From contig NZ_VPFL01000002.1 of NCBI RefSeq assembly GCF_008014345.1, forward strand, positions 62,001 to 126,000: DNA of 64,000 nucleotides, written 5' to 3'. Shown here in pieces: positions 58,848 to 64,000 of the stretch (positions are counted from its first letter, which is position 1; every line of letters starts with the position of its first letter). Origin of the DNA: Pelomicrobium methylotrophicum (lineage in GTDB: Bacteria; Pseudomonadota; Gammaproteobacteria; Burkholderiales; UBA6910). The notes beneath the pieces are model-generated. The model was given only the letters and a program-made list of their open reading frames with translations. It was not told where the DNA came from and ran no database searches. Position numbers and translations under genes: made by a program.

Positions 58848-59255
58848 TCAGAATTGGTTTTTGAATCGCTCAGGGGAATAGGCGCCGTCGTCGCGTCCGA
58901 CCCAGTAAGATGCCTCTTGCGGGTTGCGCTTCAAGCGCAATGCATCTCGCCCGATGAGACGCATAAACAAACCCACCGGCACGATGAGCACGGCATACAT
59001 CACGCCAAGCACCACCGGACTCACGATGCGGTGAAGCAGTTCGGCTAGACGCATCCAGGCGCGGTTGAACGGCGTCAGGAACGCCGGCCGAACCACGGTC
59101 ACGACCAATACCCCGACGGAAAGCGCGGCCCACACCATAGGCCAGAGGCCCCAGCCGACAGCGAGCCACCGCCACAGCGACAGGGCCGCGAACACGAACA
59201 CGAACAATGCGCCGAATGCGCGGTTGGATGGAAGCTTTTTCGTTTGCATATCCAT
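58848..59255 (-). CDS. SxtJ-family membrane protein
   Basis: This 135-aa protein has three or four hydrophobic segments: FGALFVFVFAALSLWRWL, ALSVGVLVVTVVRPAFLTPF, NRAWMRLAELLHRIVSPVVL and MYAVLIVPVGLF. A soluble tail ends YWVGRDDGAYSPERFKNQF. SxtJ proteins accompany carbamoyltransferases, but their function is unknown. A truncated paralogue lies at 60517-60846. Confidence 0.87.
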   Translation of the reverse strand: MDMQTKKLPSNRAFGALFVFVFAALSLWRWLAVGWGLWPMVWAALSVGVLVVTVVRPAFLTPFNRAWMRLAELLHRIVSPVVLGVMYAVLIVPVGLFMRLIGRDALRLKRNPQEASYWVGRDDGAYSPERFKNQF

Positions 59256-59393
59256 GACTCCGATAGACCATCAACGCAGGGGGTGATCTATGTTTTTCTG
59301 CATAGCGAAAACCCCGCACCGGCTACAGCAAGGCCTCATCGCCCCACCGCCTCGAGATCACGTTTCTTCTTGCCACACATGTCCTGGCAGGTG

Positions 59394-59505
59394 GCCTCGA
59401 TGCGCCATCGTGCAAGGGCACGGTGGGTTTCCAGCCCAGTGCCGCAAGGCGCGTGACGTCGAGCGCAGCTTGCGCGGCGTGCTGTCGGGCTTGGTTCGGT
59501 CGAAA
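59394..59505 (-). pseudogene. Relic of a GDP-L-fucose synthase 3' end
   Basis: The minus strand encodes FDRTKPDSTPRKL and, after a frame change of two extra bases, LDVTRLAALGWKPTVPLHDG. This matches the C-terminus of Fcl/WcaG (KPDGTPRKLLDVSRLxxLGW). The rest of 59256-59685 has only GC-rich repeats. Confidence 0.7.
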
Positions 59506-59550
59506 TCGTGAGATCCTGCCCAGTGCCGTTTTGATGAACGGAGGAAGAGC

Positions 59551-59628
59551 CCTCACCCCCAGCCCCCCTCCCACAGGGAGAGGGGAGCTACCCTCACCCC
59601 CAGCCCCTCTCCCAGGGGGAGAGGGGTG
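59551..59628. repeat. Two CCCTCACCCCCAGCCCC...GGGAGAGGGG units
   Basis: Two adjacent copies, each with a CCTCTCCC/GGGAGAGG hairpin. They belong to the same dispersed family as the elements at 29915, 43157, 61118 and 63853. Confidence 0.75.
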
Positions 59629-59685
59629 TGAAGCTCACCTTGACTCCTCCCTGCGATGGCGAGGAGCGAACGGATTGGTTTCAGA

Positions 59686-60201
59686 TCAATTAACGCCACG
59701 CCCGTCTCCTTGCGATGACTGGCCCATTTTGGGGAAACGTTGTTGGATTTTGCCGTCGAGGATAGCGAGGATCTCCAGCAGTCTGCGGGCGCTGGAAAAC
59801 GCAAGCTGCAAGCGTTCCAGCCGCTCTTGCGCCGTTGCAGGATAGTCGTGGGCGAATTCATTGCGGATGCGCCGCAGTTCCACCCATTCCTCCGCGGAAG
59901 GCAACCAGCCGAGCTGCTCCAGTCGATTGAGGCGATCCAGTGCCGGCATGGCTGCCACCTCTTCACCCAAAGCCCGCAAGATGGCGGGCATGAGACGCGC
60001 GCCCATGTCGTCTTGCAGACGGGTGTAGCGGTACGCAAACTGATCCAGCAGCCGCCTGTTTTCCTTTGACAGGTGTTCCAGGTCGCAAGCCGCGAGCGGA
60101 CGTTGCTCCAGATCGGCCAAAGCATCGTTGAGCCCTTCTTGGTGGGCCTGGCAGATGGCGCGGGCCTGTTGGAGAGCTAAGATCTCGGGCGGTTGTCTCA
60201 C
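59686..60201 (-). CDS. HEPN-like toxin, TA locus 12
   Basis: This 171-aa helical protein has RNEFAHDYP (RX4HXY) near residue 133, preceded by LGWLPSAEEWVELRRI. It is longer than HepT. It overlaps the nucleotidyltransferase gene by 4 nt (ATGA), as in TA locus 3, and so is its likely toxin partner. Confidence 0.82.
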   Translation of the reverse strand: MRQPPEILALQQARAICQAHQEGLNDALADLEQRPLAACDLEHLSKENRRLLDQFAYRYTRLQDDMGARLMPAILRALGEEVAAMPALDRLNRLEQLGWLPSAEEWVELRRIRNEFAHDYPATAQERLERLQLAFSSARRLLEILAILDGKIQQRFPKMGQSSQGDGRGVN

Positions 60202-60497
60202 AGCCTCACTCCTGTTTCGTGGGCAACCCGGACGATGGGACGGGTATCCGCCGGTTGTTCGATGACGATGTCGATTTTCCGTTCGCCCAAGGCCCGTTCG
60301 AGTAGGCCGAGCAGGCGGATTTTTCTGCGCAGGAGATCATCGAGCGCGCCCGGTGCAGGGCGGATCAAGAGATCAATGTCTCCGCCCCGCTTGTTGTCGT
60401 CCACCCGGGAGCCGAAAAGCCACACCTGCGCTTGGCTGCCGAAGACTTCGGCGACGGCCTCGCGAATAGCGTGCACTTGGTGTTCGGTCAACCGCAT
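60198..60497 (-). CDS. MNT-type nucleotidyltransferase antitoxin, TA locus 12
   Basis: This 99-aa protein has VWLFGSRVDDNKRGGDIDLL, with the paired Asp residues. The ATG at 60497 was chosen at the domain start. The gene begins where the upstream sxtJ-like copy is cut. Confidence 0.87.
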   Translation of the reverse strand: MRLTEHQVHAIREAVAEVFGSQAQVWLFGSRVDDNKRGGDIDLLIRPAPGALDDLLRRKIRLLGLLERALGERKIDIVIEQPADTRPIVRVAHETGVRL

Positions 60498-60516
60498 GGA
60501 AACGCCGTTCGCCCAA

Positions 60517-60846
60517 TCAGGCACAGATGGGCCGGTTTAGGTTTCTGACGGCGCGATGCATGAAAAGACCTACCGGCACGATGAGCACGGCATACATCAC
60601 GCCCAGCACGACCGGGCTCACGATGCGATGAAGGAGGTCCCCCAGGCGCATCCAGGCGCGGTTGAACGGAGTCAGAAGCGCCGGCCGAACCACGGTCACG
60701 ACCAACACCGCGACGGAAAGCGCGGCCCACACCTTAGGCCAGAGGCCCCAGCCGGCAGCGAGCCACCGCCACAGGGCCAGGGCCGCGAACACAAAGACGA
60801 ACAAAGCGCCGAAAGCGCGGTTGCCGGGCCGTTGGGGAGCGTTCAT
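60517..60846 (-). pseudogene. Truncated sxtJ-like copy
   Basis: Residues 1-96 (MNAPQRPGNRAFGALFVFVF to PVGLFM) closely match the SxtJ-like protein at 58848. From 60559 down the sequence is unrelated and a stop follows. The soluble C-terminal tail (GRDDGAYSPERF) is missing. Confidence 0.85.
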
Positions 60847-61117
60847 GATGCGTCACCACGCAAAAAAGCCGTTGGTGCCAAGGGGTTCACAGTGGCTGAC
60901 GTGTTTCACAGCAGCATTGCACAGCATCATCAGGTCGGCGTGCACTCTTGCGCTACTTGCAGAAGACCGTCACCAGCCGCGTGGCGCAAAAGTATAGCAT
61001 GGTGCAGGAGCGGGACTTCCCGCCTTCCAGAGGAGACGAAGGCCTTTGGGCCGGAGCCGAATTTGCCCGCCGGGGGCACGCCTTGTTGAGCGTCGTACGC
61101 GCCTGACGACGCGCGCC
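60847..61117. other. Intergenic stretch without recognised gene
   Basis: I see no gene or RNA. A TATACT box on the minus strand (60996-60991) could be the -10 of a promoter for the truncated sxtJ-like gene and the TA locus behind it, but no good -35 box is present. Confidence 0.4.
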
Positions 61118-61220
61118 TATTGAGGATCGTAAAGAGGTCTGACACCGGGCGGCATTGTGACCATCCTCACCCCGGCCCCTCTCCCGCCAGCGGGAGAGGG
61201 GTGCATCGGGTCACAAAACA
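61118..61220. repeat. 103-bp direct repeat, copy A
   Basis: From TATTGAGGATCGTAAAGAGG through GGGTCACAAAACA it matches 63853-63956 with few differences, including a 1-base indel. It contains a CCTCTCCCGCCAGCGGGAGAGG hairpin (22 bp; arms 61177-61198). The copies flank the two nucleotide-sugar genes. Confidence 0.9.
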
Positions 61221-61253
61221 TCGGCTCTTCCCAGCCCGCGGGGTCGGTTGCGC

Positions 61254-62588
61254 TCAGGGCCGTCCGATTCCGTGATACTCGAAACCTTGAGCCCTGAGAT
61301 CGTCTGGGTCGTACTGGTTGCGCCCATCGAAGATCACTGGTGTCTTCATGAGCGCCTTCATCCGAGAAAAGTCCGGGTGCCGGAAAGGCTTCCACTCGGT
61401 GACTAAGATCAATGCATCCGCATTCGCCAGCGCGTCGTACTGATGCGGCACGAGCTTGACCGATCCCAGGCTGAGCCACTCTCCGGGGAATGCGGTTTGA
61501 GCTGTTGGCATGGCCGCCGGATCGTAGGCCTGAACCTTCGCGCCGCTTCGAACCAGGCGCTCGATCAGCACTCGCGAGGGCGCCTCTCGCATATCGTCGG
61601 TGCCCGGCTTGAAGGCGAGCCCCCACACCGCGAAGGTGCGGTTGGACAAATCGGTTCCGAAACGGGCCGCAACTTTTTCGAACAACAGCCTTTTTTGCAT
61701 CTCGTTCCGACGATCGACAGCCTTGAGGATGGCTGGCTCGACCCCCACCTGCTCCCCAGTCCGGATAAGCGCGCGAACGTCCTTGGGGAAGCACGATCCG
61801 CCATACCCGCAACCGGGGTAAATGAAGGCGTAGCCGATGCGTTGGTCGGCGCCAATTCCGATGCGCACCCGTTCAACGTCGACTTCAAGCCGCTCGCAAA
61901 GCGCTGCAAGCTCGTTCATGAAGGAGATGCGAGTCGCCAGCATGGCGTTGGCGGCGTACTTGGTCATCTCCGCTTCCCTGGGGCGCATCACCAGAATGCG
62001 CTCGTGGCTCCGGGTGAACGGCGCATACAGCTCCCGCAGGGTCTCGATGGCCCAGGGCGATTCGGCGCCGATGATGACGCGGTCGGGGCGCATGAAGTCG
62101 TTGACCGCATCCCCTTCCTTGAGAAATTCGGGGTTGCTCACGACTTCAAAGTCCAACTTTTGTCCGCGGCGATTGAGCTCCGCCTGAATGGTGGCCTTGA
62201 CCTTTTCGGCGGTGCCGACCGGGACGGTGGATTTGTCCGCCACGATGCACCGGTGTCGGATCACTCGGCCGAGCTCTTTGGCAACCTCAAGCACGTGACT
62301 CAAATCGGCCGAGCCGTCTTCGCCCTGAGGCGTGCCCACGGCGATGAAGTACACCAAGGTGTCATCGACGGCGTCAGCCAGTCGCTCCGTGAAGCGCAGC
62401 CGCCCTTCGGCGAGGTTGTTTCTGACCAAAGGCTCGAGCCCGGGCTCGTGGATGGGGATCTCCCCCCGATTCAACGAGTCGATCCTGGCGCCGTTGTTGT
62501 CCACGCACACGACTTCATTACCCATCTCGGCAAAACACGCCGCCGTAACCAGCCCCACATAGCCTGCGCCGATGACCGTGAGCTTCAT
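61254..62588 (-). CDS. ugd: UDP-glucose 6-dehydrogenase
   Basis: This 444-aa enzyme has the N-terminal NAD site KLTVIGAGYVGLVTAACFAE, and the catalytic Cys in FIYPGCGYGGSCFPKDVRAL near residue 264. The C-terminal AVWGLAFKPGTDDMREAPS completes the family. It oxidises UDP-glucose to UDP-glucuronate for acidic polysaccharide. The epimerase gene lies 47 bp upstream in the same direction and probably acts on its product. Confidence 0.95.
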   Translation of the reverse strand: MKLTVIGAGYVGLVTAACFAEMGNEVVCVDNNGARIDSLNRGEIPIHEPGLEPLVRNNLAEGRLRFTERLADAVDDTLVYFIAVGTPQGEDGSADLSHVLEVAKELGRVIRHRCIVADKSTVPVGTAEKVKATIQAELNRRGQKLDFEVVSNPEFLKEGDAVNDFMRPDRVIIGAESPWAIETLRELYAPFTRSHERILVMRPREAEMTKYAANAMLATRISFMNELAALCERLEVDVERVRIGIGADQRIGYAFIYPGCGYGGSCFPKDVRALIRTGEQVGVEPAILKAVDRRNEMQKRLLFEKVAARFGTDLSNRTFAVWGLAFKPGTDDMREAPSRVLIERLVRSGAKVQAYDPAAMPTAQTAFPGEWLSLGSVKLVPHQYDALANADALILVTEWKPFRHPDFSRMKALMKTPVIFDGRNQYDPDDLRAQGFEYHGIGRP

Positions 62589-62635
62589 TCTCTGCTTGTT
62601 CGGGATGGAGGAAAGGAACGCGTTTTCTTGAAGTG

Positions 62636-63643
62636 CTATACCCGGTAATAGCTCCGGTACCAGTCCACGAACCGGGCGACGCCAACCTCGATCTCCGTGC
62701 CCGGCTTGAACCCGACCGTTTCATGGAGGGCGGTGGTGTCGGCAAACGTCGCGGGCACGTCCCCCGGTTGCATCGGCATGAACTCGATCTCGGCTTTTTT
62801 CCCGAGGCACGATTCCAGGACCTCAATGTATCGCATGAGGTCGACCGGCTTGCTGTTGCCGATGTTGTAGATCCGGTAAGGGGCGTAGCTCCTCGCCGGA
62901 TTGGGCGCATCGCCCCTCCACGTGGGATCGCCCGAAGGCGGCCGATCGATGATGGCGACGACGCCTTCCACGATGTCGTCGATGTAGGTGAAGTCCCGCC
63001 GCATGCGGCCGTGGTTGAAGACCTGGATCGGTTCGCCACGCAGAATTTTGGAAGTGAACTTGAAAAGCGCCATGTCAGGGCGGCCCCAGGGTCCATAGAC
63101 CGTAAAAAAGCGAAGCCCGGTGCACTTAAGGCCATATAGATGGGCGTAGCTGTGGGCCATCAGCTCGTTCGCTTTTTTGGTCGCTGCATACAAGGACACC
63201 GGGTGATCGACGTTGTCGCGCTCGGAGAACGGGAGTTTGGTGTTGGCGCCGTACACCGAGCTGGAGGAGGCAAAGACGAGGTGCCCCACCCTGCCGTGGC
63301 GGCAGCCCTCGAGCACGTTGGCGAAGCCGACGAGGTTGGCATCGACGTAGGCATAGGGGTTCTCGACCGAGTAGCGCACACCCGCCTGGGCGGCCAAGTG
63401 AAGGACTCCGTCGAAACGGTGGGTGGCAAAGAGTTCCGCCATGCTCGCCCGGTCCGCCACGTCGAGCTTCTGGAAGACGAAGTTCTCGTACGGGCGCAGG
63501 CGCGCGAGGCGGGCTTCCTTCAAAGACACATCGTAGTAGGCGTTGAGGTTGTCGATGCCGTGGACCGAGTCGCCGCGGTCGAGGAGTCGTTTCGCGACTG
63601 CGGCGCCAATAAATCCCGCAGCGCCCGTAATCAGGATATGCAT
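62636..63643 (-). CDS. UDP-glucuronate 4-epimerase-type NAD-dependent epimerase
   Basis: This 335-aa extended SDR has [38 protein letters not shown], the catalytic [11 protein letters not shown] (YxxxK) and [20 protein letters not shown]. It matches UDP-GlcA 4-epimerases (WbnF/LspL group) better than GalE. It should convert UDP-GlcA from Ugd to UDP-GalA. Confidence 0.9.
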   Translation of the reverse strand: MHILITGAAGFIGAAVAKRLLDRGDSVHGIDNLNAYYDVSLKEARLARLRPYENFVFQKLDVADRASMAELFATHRFDGVLHLAAQAGVRYSVENPYAYVDANLVGFANVLEGCRHGRVGHLVFASSSSVYGANTKLPFSERDNVDHPVSLYAATKKANELMAHSYAHLYGLKCTGLRFFTVYGPWGRPDMALFKFTSKILRGEPIQVFNHGRMRRDFTYIDDIVEGVVAIIDRPPSGDPTWRGDAPNPARSYAPYRIYNIGNSKPVDLMRYIEVLESCLGKKAEIEFMPMQPGDVPATFADTTALHETVGFKPGTEIEVGVARFVDWYRSYYRV

Positions 63644-63852
63644 ATTGGAGAATCGGCTGTCCGAGGGGTGCCGGTGTGAAATGGCCGGGTCCCCGGCTCC
63701 GCCAGTCAGGCCTCCCTTGGTAAAGGCGCGATTTTACCCCATCGTCCGGGCCGATGTGCCTCCTGGTACATGGGCAGCCCGTGGACAGCCGGGGGGAGTC
63801 TTATCCAGATTTATACCGCTCGGTCCGTGGTGAAGGGGGCGCTATCTGTTGT

Positions 63853-63956
63853 TATTGAGGATCGTAAAGAGGTCTGACACCGGCCGGCATTGTGACCACC
63901 CTCACCCCGGCCCCTCTCCCGCCAGTGGGAGAGAGGGTGCATCGGGTCACAAAACA
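63853..63956. repeat. 103-bp direct repeat, copy B
   Basis: Second copy of the element at 61118. It lies upstream of the epimerase gene. Between 63644 and 64000 no gene is seen besides this element. Confidence 0.9.
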
Positions 63957-64000
63957 GGGCTCTCGGCCAGTCGCATCCTTCGTCAGTCACTTATACGAAG

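Noticed and set aside
29915-63956. CRISPR array from the recurring CCTCTCCC/GGGAGAGG elements
   Set aside because: The copies are scattered kilobases apart, vary in length and have no regular spacers. No cas genes are present.
61118-63956. A complete integrative element between the 103-bp repeats
   Set aside because: No integrase, transposase or tRNA attachment site is seen; only ugd and the epimerase lie between them.
1-64000. tRNA or rRNA genes
   Set aside because: I looked for the conserved TTCGANNC arm with a paired acceptor stem and for rRNA core segments and saw none I could support.

Overview
The window is GC-rich Gram-negative chromosome, most like a betaproteobacterium or a close relative. 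The evidence is a zapB-like/zapA pair followed by 6S RNA, lipid A flippase MsbA, WaaE- and WaaL-type LPS genes and tripartite TRAP carriers. The species cannot be named from the sequence. Almost everything from 14.8 kb onward is on the minus strand.

Region 1 (1-14.8 kb), organic-acid uptake and catabolism. A GntR/FCD regulator and a FAD-linked oxidase (cut by the window start) are read leftward. They are divergent from a rightward run: serine-glyoxylate-type aminotransferase, TRAP set 1 (DctP, DctQ, DctM), a crotonase, a CaiB/BaiF CoA-transferase, TRAP set 2, a fused malonate decarboxylase beta/gamma protein and malonyl-CoA synthetase MatB. A perfect 16-bp palindrome sits in the divergent spacer and is the likely GntR operator. 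The matB 3' end is tandemly duplicated.

Region 2 (14.8-20.3 kb), housekeeping. TauE/SafE permease, a small unknown protein, a GST-like protein, an EVE-domain protein, 6S RNA, zapA, a zapB-like gene and msbA.

Region 3 (20.3-43 kb), LPS core and O-antigen genes (GT9, two GT2, O-antigen ligase, WbpM/CapD-type dehydratase, WbpL-type initiator and its epimerase partner, GT4, asparagine synthase). Between nearly every pair of glycan genes lies a two-gene toxin-antitoxin locus: PIN/VapC with several antitoxin types, MntA/HepT-type MNT/HEPN pairs and DUF433/DUF5615. There are also decayed remnants: a frameshifted vapBC, a vapC tail, a DUF2442 gene, an orphan HicB and Uma2, asnB and GT4 fragments.

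Region 4 (43-56.8 kb), a decoration island alternating methyltransferases and GT4 glycosyltransferases. It has one intact IS5-family element, an IS fragment, a 373-bp inverted repeat and several broken genes, then two SGNH-hydrolase-like proteins and a MurJ/Wzx-like flippase.

Region 5 (56.8-64 kb). A tight sxtJ-like / DUF5989 / carbamoyltransferase run, a MNT/HEPN locus between a truncated and an intact sxtJ-like copy, and UDP-glucose dehydrogenase with a UDP-glucuronate-4-epimerase-type enzyme between 103-bp direct repeats.

As a whole, regions 3-5 look like a large O-antigen or capsule locus. It would make nucleotide sugars, assemble and flip the glycan, add methyl, carbamoyl and possibly acyl groups, and ligate it to the LPS core. 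The locus has been reshaped by recombination and loaded with toxin-antitoxin modules.
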